Of a DNA stretch of 64,000 nt, positions 44,422-56,832 are shown one piece after another. Made by a program: the position numbers and the translations under genes. The stretch is taken from the NCBI GenBank assembly GCA_944323485.1, contig CALUSR010000001.1, positions 1-64,000 of the forward strand, read 5' to 3'. Every line of letters begins with the position of its first letter. The first letter of the stretch is position 1. Origin of the DNA: Candidatus Gastranaerophilales bacterium (GTDB lineage: Bacteria; Cyanobacteriota; Vampirovibrionia; Gastranaerophilales; CAJFVJ01). The notes under the pieces are model-generated. The model was not told where the DNA came from. It saw only the letters and a program-made list of their open reading frames with translations, and made no database searches.

Positions 44422-45429
44422 TCAGTTAATAACTTTTTTGCCTGATTTTTTAAGATGTTCTCTGTGCATTGCAAGAAGTACGCTGGCAAAAAAGATACTT
44501 GAGTAAGTACCGATAATTATACCAAGCAGCATAACAAGTACAAAATCACGTGTTGTAACACCACCGAAGAGATAAAGAGCAAGCAGGGTAATTACACATG
44601 TTAAAGATGTATTGATACTTCTTGCGAGAGTTTGGTTTACGCTTGAATTCACAATCTCAACAAAAGACATCTTCTTTGAGAGATATTTTGTATTTTCTCT
44701 GATACGGTCATAAACAACTATCGTATCATGAACGCTAAAGCCGACAACCGTTAGAACAGCAGTAATAAACAATGTATCAATCTGCGTTCCGAAAACCAAC
44801 CCTAAAATAGAAAAAGTCCCGCAAACAAACAACGCATCATGTGCAAGTGAGGCAAGCGCAATTAACGAATAATCAAGATGAAACCTCATCGCCAAATAAA
44901 GCACAATACCTGCAAAAGCAAGACAAAGAGCAACCATAGAATTGTTGAATAACTCCTTTCCAAGAGTCGGTCCTACTGAGCTTATTTGTATCAGTTCAGC
45001 CTCCGGATCAACAGCCTTCACAACAGAGTCCAGCTTGTTACTGTCTTCTTCATTCAAAAATTTTGTCTTTATCGAAATTATATCAGTAATCTTTCCGTCT
45101 GTTTTAGCATCTTTGCTCTTATCCGATGTATGTTTTTCAGCCAGAGACTGTGTATTGATTACCTGAATTGTAGCATGTTCAAAACCGTTTTTTTCCAAAT
45201 CTTCCCTCAGTTTTGGAATAGTTTCATCCTCATTCTCTTTAACAACACTGTATTGAGAAATTGTCCCTCCGGTAAAATCAATACCCAAATTGAAAGGCGC
45301 ATGCGTCGGGTATACTATGCAAGAATAAATCATAGCGATAATACCGGGAATAATAAATAAAGCAGACAGAGCCAAATAAACCCATCTGTATTTGTATATA
45401 TCCAAAATATGCTTTGTTTCTACAAACAT
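44422..45429 (-). CDS. secF: Protein translocase subunit SecF
   Basis: A 335-aa subunit of the SecDF proton-driven pull machine. The N-terminal LGIDFTGGTISQY motif is followed by a periplasmic domain. The membrane block has VALCLAFAGIVLYLAMRFHLDYSLIALASLAHDALFVCGTFSILG, VVGFSVHDTIVVYDRIRENTKYL (SecF signature) and SINTSLTCVITLLALYLFGG. It is 18 bases downstream of secD. Confidence 0.97.
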   Translation of the reverse strand: MFVETKHILDIYKYRWVYLALSALFIIPGIIAMIYSCIVYPTHAPFNLGIDFTGGTISQYSVVKENEDETIPKLREDLEKNGFEHATIQVINTQSLAEKHTSDKSKDAKTDGKITDIISIKTKFLNEEDSNKLDSVVKAVDPEAELIQISSVGPTLGKELFNNSMVALCLAFAGIVLYLAMRFHLDYSLIALASLAHDALFVCGTFSILGLVFGTQIDTLFITAVLTVVGFSVHDTIVVYDRIRENTKYLSKKMSFVEIVNSSVNQTLARSINTSLTCVITLLALYLFGGVTTRDFVLVMLLGIIIGTYSSIFFASVLLAMHREHLKKSGKKVIN

Positions 45430-45447
45430 TGATAATCTCCTTAAAAA

Positions 45448-46776
45448 TTAGTCCAAAACACCGTATTTAGCTTTGTTGGCTGTAGTATCCTCGGCCTTAA
45501 AAGCTGTTTGTATCTCATTTTCTTTCAAACCAAACAAACCGGGATGCTCAAGGTTGAAATGGTCAAAGAAAACATGCATAAAGTTACGTGTAATGGTAAT
45601 AGCACTGAACATGCTCAAAAGAACACCTATTGCAAGAGTCAGTGCAAAACCTCTTACAATACTTGAACCTAACATATATAAGATGGCACATGTTATGAGA
45701 GTTGTCATATTACTGTCAAAAATACTTGTGAATGCTCTTTCAAATCCGGCATTAATTGCCGCATAGAAAGTTTTGCCCATCTTGAGTTCTTCCTTTGTTC
45801 TCTCAAATATAAGTATGTTTGCATCAACAGCCATACCAATACTCAAAATAAAGCCCGCTATACCTGCCAGAGTCAGCGTAACAGGAACTATCTTGAAGAT
45901 AGCCAATGACATCAAACCGTATATTACAAGTGCAACACTGGCAATAATCCCAGGCAGACGATAATACGCTATCATAAAAAGGATTACAAGGCCTAAACCT
46001 ATAAATCCTGCTGTTTTACTCTTTTTGAGCGAATCAAGACCGAGAGTAGGACCTACGGTGTTTTCCTCGATTATTTCAGCAGGTACAGGCAGAGCACCCG
46101 CATTGAGAAGGTTTACCATATCTCTTGCTTCTTTAATGTCAAAGCCATCTCTACCACCGGAAATTTGAGCCATACCGCCTCTTATAGGTTCGTTGATGAC
46201 AGGAGCTGATTGGATTTCGCCATTAAAGAAAATAGCCATCGGCTGACCAACCAATCTTGTTGTCAGCGTCGCGAATTTTTTTGCACCTTCATCATTGAAT
46301 TCCAAAGATACAACCCAGTGACCTGTCTGATCATTACCTATCTCTGCTTTTCTCAAATCTTTACCTGACAAACCTGTCGAAATCCACTCCTCGCCATTCG
46401 GACCAATAACAGGCTGTCCTTTGTCATCTTTCTTGAGTTCCTTGAACTCCAGCTCCGCTGTATCTCCAAGAAACTGTTTTGCCTGCTTCAAATCTTTTAC
46501 GTTGGGAATTTCGACAATAAGTCGTCTATCCCCTGCTTTTTGAACAATCGTTTCAGAAACGCCAAGAGCATTAACCCTTTTTTCGATTGCAAATTGTAAA
46601 CTATCCATTACTTCAGGCGTAATTTTTACAATATTGTCTGTTGTTTGAGCCTCCAGAACAAGACGGGCTCCGCCTATCAAATCAAGTCCGAATTTGGTAG
46701 GAACCTTCAAAATAGTAATTATACTGCCTATTGTAAGAAGTATAATCGCAAGTAACATAAACTTCTTTTGATTCAT
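45448..46776 (-). CDS. secD: Protein translocase subunit SecD
   Basis: A 442-aa SecD subunit: LGLDLIGGARLVLEA near the start, the periplasmic P1 domain (EIPNVKDLKQAKQFLGDTAELEF) and GAKKFATLTTRLVGQPMAIFFNGEIQSAPVI. The membrane region follows, with ALPVPAEIIEENTVGPTLG, SIGMAVDANILIFERTKEELKMGK and FDSNMTTLITCAILYMLGSS. The order secD-secF-regulator-ctpA suggests one envelope-related transcript. Confidence 0.97.
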   Translation of the reverse strand: MNQKKFMLLAIILLTIGSIITILKVPTKFGLDLIGGARLVLEAQTTDNIVKITPEVMDSLQFAIEKRVNALGVSETIVQKAGDRRLIVEIPNVKDLKQAKQFLGDTAELEFKELKKDDKGQPVIGPNGEEWISTGLSGKDLRKAEIGNDQTGHWVVSLEFNDEGAKKFATLTTRLVGQPMAIFFNGEIQSAPVINEPIRGGMAQISGGRDGFDIKEARDMVNLLNAGALPVPAEIIEENTVGPTLGLDSLKKSKTAGFIGLGLVILFMIAYYRLPGIIASVALVIYGLMSLAIFKIVPVTLTLAGIAGFILSIGMAVDANILIFERTKEELKMGKTFYAAINAGFERAFTSIFDSNMTTLITCAILYMLGSSIVRGFALTLAIGVLLSMFSAITITRNFMHVFFDHFNLEHPGLFGLKENEIQTAFKAEDTTANKAKYGVLD

Positions 46777-46843
46777 AACCTGTCCCCGTAAATCATTATT
46801 TTACTAATATATTTATTTTATCAGGAATAAATTTTTATACATA

Positions 46844-46881
46844 ATTAAACAGTTGATTAAAATTTTAACCAACTGTTTAAT
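46844..46881 (-). terminator. 38-bp near-perfect palindrome downstream of gyrB
   Basis: ATTAAACAGTTG (46844-46855) pairs with CAACTGTTTAAT (46870-46881); the middle TTAAAATTTTAA is itself palindromic and only one position mismatches. It lies between the gyrB stop (46900) and secD start (46776). There is no long U tract on either strand, so termination is likely but not certain; it may instead bind a dimeric protein. Confidence 0.6.
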
Positions 46882-46899
46882 ATGAAAATTTATTGAATT

Positions 46900-49356
<2,457 letters not shown>

Positions 49357-49444
49357 CTATTTAGCCTCAACTCTAACAGTAGTCTAGTAATTAATAATAT
49401 TATACCATCAACATACAATTGTTGGCACTTGTTGTTTACATTAA

Positions 49445-49816
49445 TCAAAATTTTGAAATATTCAAGAACTTAAACAAGCTCAAAAATTTCTCTCCAAAGC
49501 TCTCACCATAGGGCATCATGGTATCGCCGTGATACTTTTCATACTCATCTAAGATATTTTGAGGAACATCCTCTCCTCTATCCAGCATTTCAGAAAGCAT
49601 AAGCAAATAATCATCCTGCTCACGTTTGTAGTCAGCGTCTTTACGTCTCAGGTCTTCATCTGCTTCATAGTGAACAAGAGCATGCCAGCAGCATTTTATC
49701 GTCGGATTGTAACGGTCTTTCGGAAATCTTTTCAGAGCTTCCAAAACTCCTATCCTACCTGATAAAACACCGAGAATTAAAGATGATACGAGTTTCTTTT
49801 CTTCTTCGGAATTCAT
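49445..49816 (-). CDS. 123-aa protein coupled to a BlaI-type regulator
   Basis: A 123-aa protein of unknown function, helical and soluble: EKKLVSSLILGVLSGRIGVLEALKRFPKD, then KCCWHALVHYEADEDLRRKD and a charged region. No signal, membrane helix or known motif is seen. Its ATG follows the BlaI stop without a gap (TAG-ATG), so translation is coupled, and it probably functions with that regulator or is controlled by it. It ends 91 bases before gyrB. Confidence 0.65.
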   Translation of the reverse strand: MNSEEEKKLVSSLILGVLSGRIGVLEALKRFPKDRYNPTIKCCWHALVHYEADEDLRRKDADYKREQDDYLLMLSEMLDRGEDVPQNILDEYEKYHGDTMMPYGESFGEKFLSLFKFLNISKF

Positions 49817-50170
49817 CTAAATTTTTGATAATTCCTTTTCACACATGGCATCAGCCATTTTCTTTAACTCGGTCATATCATTATGAAAATACTGTTTTGC
49901 AAGTTTTTTCATAGCCTCTTCAGCCATCTCTTCTCTTGACAAAACAGACTTGTAAAAATACTTTTTACCTTTTTTAAAACGAATAATCATAGCTTTCTCA
50001 ACAAGCCTGTCCATTACTGTTTTGACTGTTGTATAAGCCCAATTCTTCGATTCGAGAAAATTAATCCTCTCCTGTACATCACAAACACAAATATATTCCT
50101 GCTCAGGTACTTCCATTGACCATACAGCATTCATAACAATATTTTCCAAATCACCGCATCTATAATCCAT
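49817..50170 (-). CDS. BlaI/MecI-family transcriptional repressor
   Basis: A 117-aa winged-helix repressor. GDLENIVMNAVWSM, then VQERINFLESKNWAYTTVKTVMDRLVEKAMIIRFKKGKKYFYKSV are the BlaI/MecI DNA-binding blocks. The C-terminal helical part (REEMAEEAMKKLAKQYF) is for dimerisation. No BlaR1/MecR1 sensor protease or beta-lactamase gene is adjacent, so the signal and targets are unknown. It is followed directly by the 123-aa protein gene. Confidence 0.88.
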   Translation of the reverse strand: MDYRCGDLENIVMNAVWSMEVPEQEYICVCDVQERINFLESKNWAYTTVKTVMDRLVEKAMIIRFKKGKKYFYKSVLSREEMAEEAMKKLAKQYFHNDMTELKKMADAMCEKELSKI

Positions 50171-50231
50171 TGGTTAATTCTCCAAATTATACTTATAAAT
50201 AAACTAACACAAAAATTACAAATTTATCAGG

Positions 50232-50471
50232 TTATTTCCCGAAAATATAATCCTCCTCTTTATCCCCTTCTTTGGGAATTTTGGAAGTATCATATTTTTT
50301 TGTATCTTTATATATAATAACACCGTTTTCCACTCTTACGGCACTTTCTGTTTTGGGTTTTTCTTTAGTCTTATCTTTCAAAACAATTGTAGAACTTCGA
50401 ACCTGGCATCCGCACAGCAAAAATGCACATACACCAACAAGCATTATCAGTTTTATTTGTTTCAAAATCAT
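50232..50471 (-). CDS. Small lipoprotein
   Basis: A 79-aa precursor. The N-terminal hydrophobic stretch ends in a lipobox LLCGC (lipidated Cys22). The mature part is a short Lys/Glu/Thr-rich, probably unstructured tail. Function is unknown. It lies between xerD and the BlaI-type gene in the same direction. Confidence 0.7.
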   Translation of the reverse strand: MILKQIKLIMLVGVCAFLLCGCQVRSSTIVLKDKTKEKPKTESAVRVENGVIIYKDTKKYDTSKIPKEGDKEEDYIFGK

Positions 50472-50554
50472 AAACCAAAGCCTATTATTACAAATATAGT
50501 ATAACCTATTTTGGATTATTTTTCATTATATTCTAAAAAAATACTTCCTATTCA

Positions 50555-51424
50555 TTAATTTTTGTTAATTAAAAAATAAACCTCTTTCAGTCGTTTTTTG
50601 CTGACATGCGTATAAAGCTGTGTTGTTGAAACATCGCTGTGACCCAATAACTCCTGTACAACCCTCAAATCCGCACCATTTTCAAGAAGATGAGTAGCAA
50701 AACTGTGACGCAGCGTGTGAGGAGATATATTTTTTCCAACCTTCTTCCCCAACTCATGTATCAACAGATAAATTTTTTGCCGTGACACATCATGACCTTT
50801 TTCGTCCAAAAACAAATGTTTTGAGTCAGACTCCGTATTGAGTACAAACATTTTTCTTTTTTCAAGATAATCTTTAACCGCCGCAACTGCATATTTCCCG
50901 ATAGGAACAAGACGCTCCTTTGATCCTTTTCCGAAACATCTTACATAAGCCTGCTCCAAATTCACATCAGATACTTTCAAATTAGCCAGTTCAGAAACAC
51001 GCAGTCCTGCCGCATACAAAAGTTCAACAACCGCCCTCTGCCATGGAGAAAGACTCTCCTGAAGTATTGTATTTATCTCAGACAGCGTTAGAACCTTCGG
51101 TAAATGTCTGCTGAGCTTCGGCTGTTCAAGACTCGCTGTCGGGTCATGAGAAAGATATTCTGATGATATAAGCCATTTGAAAAAACCTCTCAAAGAGGCT
51201 ATCTTTCTTGTAATACTCCCTGGTGAAAAGTCCTCCTGACGAAGGTTTCTTATATACCGGTTCACATTTGTACGTGATATATCAGGAAGTTCTTCTATTC
51301 CAAGACGGCTCAAAAACTCTGAAAAATCTACCAGATCATTACGATAAGCCAGCAGAGTATTCTCTGAAAGTCCTCTTTCTACTGATAAATAATCTATGTA
51401 CTCTGAAATATATTGAAAAAGCAT
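50555..51424 (-). CDS. xerD: Site-specific tyrosine recombinase XerD/XerC
   Basis: A 289-aa chromosome-dimer-resolving recombinase. The SAM-like core-binding domain (residues 1-90; YLSVERGLSENTLLAYRNDL) precedes the catalytic domain with Arg142 (AAGLRVSELANLK), Lys166, His236 and Arg239 (HTLRHSFATHLLENGADLRVVQELLGH), His262 and Tyr271 (TTQLYTHVS). XerD and XerC cannot be separated safely. The family start MLFQYISEYI is required for the domain, yet its ATG has no Shine-Dalgarno and lies in the 3' arm of a strong hairpin, so expression may be controlled there. No dif site was seen nearby. Confidence 0.95.
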   Translation of the reverse strand: MLFQYISEYIDYLSVERGLSENTLLAYRNDLVDFSEFLSRLGIEELPDISRTNVNRYIRNLRQEDFSPGSITRKIASLRGFFKWLISSEYLSHDPTASLEQPKLSRHLPKVLTLSEINTILQESLSPWQRAVVELLYAAGLRVSELANLKVSDVNLEQAYVRCFGKGSKERLVPIGKYAVAAVKDYLEKRKMFVLNTESDSKHLFLDEKGHDVSRQKIYLLIHELGKKVGKNISPHTLRHSFATHLLENGADLRVVQELLGHSDVSTTQLYTHVSKKRLKEVYFLINKN

Positions 51425-51452
51425 AGTAAAATTTTAGTTCATTTTACTATGC
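51416..51452 (-). terminator. Terminator-like hairpin covering the xerD start codon
   Basis: GCATAGTAAAAT (51421-51432) and ATTTTACTATGC (51441-51452) form a 12-bp perfect stem with an 8-base loop. On the minus strand it is followed by TTTTT (51416-51420). It follows the small gene ending at 51480 and overlaps the xerD ATG (51422-51424). Confidence 0.75.
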
Positions 51453-51479
51453 TTTGCAAAATTTGTTGTTTTTATTTAA

Positions 51480-51728
51480 CTAAGCTTCTGCATTAAACTT
51501 CCCTGCGACAACAGCGGGAGTTTCATTTACCGATATTACATTGCCGTTGAAATCATCCATCGGTGCCGCAAGAAAAATGTTTGTTTTTGATTCGTTCTTG
51601 GGATCTTTTTTGATAGCAAGAACCTGTTTCGAGTTAACAAAAACTTTAGACTCACCCTGTTTGTCATCAGATACCTGAACCATTTTGCTACCTTTGAACG
51701 CAGGTGTAGCACTCATAATCTTTAACAT
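51480..51728 (-). CDS. Small soluble protein, 82 aa
   Basis: An 82-aa protein with a strong AGGAG site. The sequence begins MLKIMSATPAFKGSKMVQV, then Lys/Asp-rich beta-prone segments (SKVFVNSKQVLAIKKDP) and NIFLAAPMDDFNGNVISVNETPAVVAGKF. No known domain. PAFKG near the start resembles the short aromatic motif of other small proteins in the window. It is ended by a terminator that overlaps the xerD start. Confidence 0.6.
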   Translation of the reverse strand: MLKIMSATPAFKGSKMVQVSDDKQGESKVFVNSKQVLAIKKDPKNESKTNIFLAAPMDDFNGNVISVNETPAVVAGKFNAEA

Positions 51729-51798
51729 AAAAAATTCTCCTCATGTCTTCCAAAAAAATTATATCTAAAAAAAATTATTTGAAAATAATGAATAAGTA

Positions 51799-51832
51799 TT
51801 AAAAATAAAAAACCGCATTTTATACAAAATGC
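51799..51832 (-). terminator. Terminator of the 51858 gene
   Basis: GCATTTT (51815-51821) and AAAATGC (51826-51832) with loop ATAC. The A-rich 51799-51812 segment gives a U tract on the minus strand. Confidence 0.6.
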
Positions 51833-51857
51833 AGTCTAAATTTATTATTTTTATTAA

Positions 51858-52235
51858 CTATACAAGCATGTTAAAGAACTCTGCATTCTTGCCTGATGGA
51901 TCTCTCAAACCTAATTCATCAGCAATCGCCTTACGCATCTTCTCACCATTCACTCCATCATAAGATGCATGGCGTCTTATTACCTTAATATCCTCATCTA
52001 TTCTCGAATTGTTGGTACGATGAAGAGCGTTCCAGAAAATGTTCAAAATATTACGTTTCTCTACACTGTTAACAATCGTTTCTCTCACAAGGCTTCTGTC
52101 TCTGGGAGCCAAGTCTTGTACGGTATACTCAATCATCCCTTTTGTTGTTCTGCCAAGTGCCTCAACAAAACGTTCTCCACTTCTGCCAAAAGAAAAGTTT
52201 TGTTTTGGATATCCGCTTCCTGCCACATTCATCAT
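51858..52235 (-). CDS. Small protein with N-terminal QNFSFG element
   Basis: A protein of 125 residues from ATG 52235, chosen because GGTGA at 52240-52244 gives good spacing; the ATG at 52247 has none. It has no signal peptide or membrane helix. GSGYPKQNFSFGRSGERFVEALG is near the start, then a helical domain with many Arg/Asp residues (TVQDLAPRDRSLVRETIV, RRHASYDGVNGEKMRKAIADELG). Function is unknown. PKQN(F/I)SF is shared with the product of 57897-58436, although the rest differs. Confidence 0.6.
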   Translation of the reverse strand: MMNVAGSGYPKQNFSFGRSGERFVEALGRTTKGMIEYTVQDLAPRDRSLVRETIVNSVEKRNILNIFWNALHRTNNSRIDEDIKVIRRHASYDGVNGEKMRKAIADELGLRDPSGKNAEFFNMLV

Positions 52236-52331
52236 ATTATTCACCATATTGTTTATTTAAACTTACATTACTAAAGCTCCCTGAAAATATTTATTGCCAC
52301 ATAAAATTTACTTTTTTACATTCTTTTACAC

Positions 52332-52358
52332 AACAAACACCTCAAAGAGGTGTTTGTT
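52332..52358. repeat. 27-bp palindrome upstream of serS
   Basis: AACAAACACCTC (52332-52343) and GAGGTGTTTGTT (52347-52358) with an AAA spacer form a 12-bp perfect inverted repeat. Neither strand has a following U tract, so it is not a standard terminator. It sits in the divergent promoter region between the 51858 gene and serS. Confidence 0.55.
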
Positions 52359-52387
52359 AAAAATAAACTGTATCAATTTCTTTCTAT

Positions 52388-52398
52388 TATAATATAAT
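52388..52398 (+). promoter_or_regulatory. -10 region of serS
   Basis: Two overlapping TATAAT hexamers (52388-52393 and 52393-52398) lie 36-46 bases before the serS ATG. No good -35 was seen. Confidence 0.4.
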
Positions 52399-52400
52399 AA

Positions 52401-53705
<1,305 letters not shown>

Positions 53706-53707
53706 AA

Positions 53708-54724
53708 CTACGAAAAAGCTTTTCCCAACATTTGATAATACATAGGCAGCACATCAATATTTGCGCTGCCTTCTATATTGCACAATTTTTTGCCGACAAC
53801 ACTCTCCGTTGTATAAGCTTCATATTCATCAAGAGCTTTATAAGCACAATAACTTTTTACTATTGATGCAAGTTTATTCAAATTATTTTTATAAGGCATA
53901 GTTTCATAAAAATTCTTATCTTTAGATGCGTAAGCAATAAAATTATCAAAATCGCTATTAAATTTATTTAGCACCTGTGATTTGAACTCTTTCTCATCTT
54001 TGACATGAAGAGATTTCAGTATATCACCCTTTGACACTTCTTCCGCTCTTGGGAGAACCATTCTGTGTTCTACCAGACTGCTTATGTCCAGTGGATTGTT
54101 GAACACCCCCAAAGAAGCCATCGCCTGGACTTCCGTATCAAAATATTTAAACAACTGCTCCCCTATTGTCATAAAAACTTTGGCATCATAAGAATTTCCC
54201 CTGCTGACCCTCTTCAAAAACTCAAATGTTCTCTCATTTTGAGAAGGATGTGCATGTGTAAATTCATGAGCGGAATTCATCGCAAAAGAAATAATATCTT
54301 CTTCACTGTTTTTTTGAGGAATATCTAAAAACATCTGCTTATCAGTTGAAGAAAAATCATCAGCCATTGTTCCTCTGAAAAAAGCTGTATAATTTTGGGC
54401 ATCAGGGATAAGTTTTGCTAAATCCTCTTTTGATTTTACATCTATCTCTGAATCATAAGAATGAATTAGATCAGCAACAGTTTCAAGATTTATATGACCG
54501 TCTTTTGCCAATTCATAGATTTTATCAGAGAACTTTACAGCTGCTTGCACATTTTCAGGAAGAACTTTCTCCCTTGTTTTATGAGTTTTATTTCTGGAAG
54601 AGAAAGATATACAATCTTGCATAGGAACTCTTTCAAGATTGCATCTTGAAAAATTATTATAATTCTCTCTGCTCGAATTGCTTGAATATATAAAACCCAA
54701 TATAGCCTGATTAGTTATTTTCAT
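53708..54724 (-). CDS. Putative zinc metalloprotease (HEFTH motif)
   Basis: A 338-aa protein of unknown family. The motif SAHEFTHAH gives H153-E154-x-x-H157 of zincins, and the downstream DTEVQAMASLG could supply E198 as a gluzincin third ligand. The rest is mostly helical. There is no signal peptide; the first 50 residues are Asn/Ser-rich with CISFSSRNK, similar to the N-terminal element of other window proteins. If active it would be a cytosolic or type II/other-exported protease; the match is to a 5-residue motif plus context and could be coincidental. Confidence 0.5.
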   Translation of the reverse strand: MKITNQAILGFIYSSNSSRENYNNFSRCNLERVPMQDCISFSSRNKTHKTREKVLPENVQAAVKFSDKIYELAKDGHINLETVADLIHSYDSEIDVKSKEDLAKLIPDAQNYTAFFRGTMADDFSSTDKQMFLDIPQKNSEEDIISFAMNSAHEFTHAHPSQNERTFEFLKRVSRGNSYDAKVFMTIGEQLFKYFDTEVQAMASLGVFNNPLDISSLVEHRMVLPRAEEVSKGDILKSLHVKDEKEFKSQVLNKFNSDFDNFIAYASKDKNFYETMPYKNNLNKLASIVKSYCAYKALDEYEAYTTESVVGKKLCNIEGSANIDVLPMYYQMLGKAFS

Positions 54725-54949
54725 AAATTTCCTCTCAAAATATTCTATATAAGAGATTAAAAATTCTAAAAAATTTTTTTTGATATAAGCAAAAAAAATA
54801 AATTGATACTTAATAAAAATTTACACCTCTACTCTAAAGAATAGCTTGATATTATTCTCAAGAATTAATCCTCTAGGGTTATATTTTATTTCTTTTCATG
54901 TTAGAATTAGCGATAATAAAAGGCTTACAAAAAAATTGGAGGACAAAAC

Positions 54950-56668
54950 ATGTCAGTAGGTTCATTTGTATTTATGCTTCACAGCCACCTGCCATACTAC
55001 AGAAAAGCAGGGATGTGGCCCTTCGGAGAAGAAAACTTGTATGAATGCATGTCTGAAACCTATATTCCTCTGCTAAATGCAATATCAGAATTGTACGACG
55101 AAGGAATAAAGGCTAAATTAACAGTAGGGATTACTCCTATACTCGCAGAACAGTTGAATGACGAACATCTGCAGGAAGGATTTATAAAATATCTTGATGC
55201 AAGAATTAAAGCTGTATCACAGGATCTCGAAAGATATCCAAACCCGAATGTTGCTCACTCTCAACATTTGAAGTATCTTGCAAAATATTATTTTGACTGG
55301 TTTACAAACATAAAAGATAATTTCATCAATAAATACAACAAAAATTTGATAACAGCATTCAAAAAATTCCAGGATCTCGGTTGCATTGAAATTACTACAT
55401 CCGGAGCTACTCACGGTTTTTCTCCTCTGCTTGCTACGGATTCAAACTTGAATGCCCAGTTCAAAATCGGTTCAGACACAACAAAAAGACTCTTTGGCAA
55501 AAAAGCAAGAGGAACCTGGCTGCCTGAATGTGCTTACAGACAGGGCTATGAATATATCGGCAAAGACGGACAGAAAAAATGGCGTCCTGCTATAGAAGTA
55601 ACTCTTGCGAATAATGACATCGAATATTTCTTCACGGAATCTCATGTTATAGAAGGCGGAAACTCTATCGGAAACAGACGTGTAATCGGTGTTTACGGAA
55701 ACATCGAATATATTCCGCTTCCTGAAAGAGAAGCAACAGGATACGATACATATTCAGCTTACTGGTTGCCTGATGCACAGGTTGCAGTAATGGGAAGAAA
55801 CGACAGAGCAGGCTATCAGGTATGGTCAGCTGCCGATGGATATCCGGGAGATGGATGTTTCAGAGAATTCCACAAAAAAGACGACAAATCAGGTATGCAC
55901 TACTGGAGAATAACAAGCCCGACAACAGACCTCGGAGATAAAATGCTCTATGATCCGGTACTTGCAATGTCAAAAGTAAACGAAAACTCAGACCACTACA
56001 CAACAATTCTCTACCACATGTTGAATGACTACAAAAAAGCTACAGGAAAACATGGGTTGGTAATGGTATCATTTGATACAGAATTATTTGGTCACTGGTG
56101 GTTTGAAGGAGTTGAATTCATCAAACAGGTTATCAAAAAACTCAACAACTACCTGCCTGAAATTGAAAGACAAACAGCAGCAGAATACCTCGATAAATAT
56201 CCGCCGACAGAAGCAATTCAAATTCCTGAAAGCTCATGGGGGCAGGGAGGACACTTCTGGGTATGGCAGAACCACCTCACGGAATGGATGTGGCCGATTA
56301 TCCATGCCTGCGAAAAACGTATGCAGGATATTGCAGATGCAAACCAGACTATCCCTCAGGATAAACTAAAACACAGAGCACTCAACCAGCTTGCAAGAGA
56401 AAACCTCCTGTTGCAAAGCAGCGATTGGCCGTTCTTAATCACAACATGGCAGGCAAAAGACTATGCTACTGAAAGATTTAGAGAACATGTCAAAAGATTC
56501 GAAAAAATTGCCACTATGATAGAAAACAATAACATAGATGACAACTACCTCAAAGAAATAGAATCCATAGACAACTGCTTCCCTGTAATTGACTACAGAG
56601 CCTATATGTCAATAGAAGAAGGAAAAATCCCTCAGCAGGAAGCAAAATTACAACCTCTATATCAATAA
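54950..56668 (+). CDS. GH57-family glycoside hydrolase, 1,4-alpha-glucan branching enzyme-like
   Basis: A 572-aa GH57 protein making alpha-1,6 branches in glycogen. FMLHSHLPYYR is motif 1, GATHGFSPLL motif 2, GTWLPECAYR holds the nucleophile Glu193, SFDTELFGHWWFEG holds Asp376, and GGHFWVWQNHLTEWMWP is motif 5. Length and motif order suit the branching enzymes of Thermococcus/cyanobacterial type rather than the amylopullulanases. GGAGG precedes the ATG. It is alone, with no glgA/glgC in the window. The assignment as branching enzyme over another GH57 activity is likely, not proven. Confidence 0.9.
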   Translation: MSVGSFVFMLHSHLPYYRKAGMWPFGEENLYECMSETYIPLLNAISELYDEGIKAKLTVGITPILAEQLNDEHLQEGFIKYLDARIKAVSQDLERYPNPNVAHSQHLKYLAKYYFDWFTNIKDNFINKYNKNLITAFKKFQDLGCIEITTSGATHGFSPLLATDSNLNAQFKIGSDTTKRLFGKKARGTWLPECAYRQGYEYIGKDGQKKWRPAIEVTLANNDIEYFFTESHVIEGGNSIGNRRVIGVYGNIEYIPLPEREATGYDTYSAYWLPDAQVAVMGRNDRAGYQVWSAADGYPGDGCFREFHKKDDKSGMHYWRITSPTTDLGDKMLYDPVLAMSKVNENSDHYTTILYHMLNDYKKATGKHGLVMVSFDTELFGHWWFEGVEFIKQVIKKLNNYLPEIERQTAAEYLDKYPPTEAIQIPESSWGQGGHFWVWQNHLTEWMWPIIHACEKRMQDIADANQTIPQDKLKHRALNQLARENLLLQSSDWPFLITTWQAKDYATERFREHVKRFEKIATMIENNNIDDNYLKEIESIDNCFPVIDYRAYMSIEEGKIPQQEAKLQPLYQ

Positions 56669-56684
56669 TAGAAATCTTAACTCT

Positions 56685-56723
56685 AAGAAATCCCTTTTGA
56701 ATAATATTCAAAAGGGATTTCTT
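56685..56723 (+). terminator. Terminator of the GH57 gene
   Basis: AAGAAATCCCTTTTGAAT and ATTCAAAAGGGATTTCTT form an 18-bp perfect stem around AAT, ending in TTTCTT, 17 bases after the stop. Confidence 0.8.
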
Positions 56724-56832
56724 ATTATTAAATTTGTTACAGTTTTAAGAAACATAAGCAATTTAAATATAAAAAATTTTTTTATAAATATATAGGATTG
56801 AATATTCTTATATAAACTTTTGGAAGGTATTT

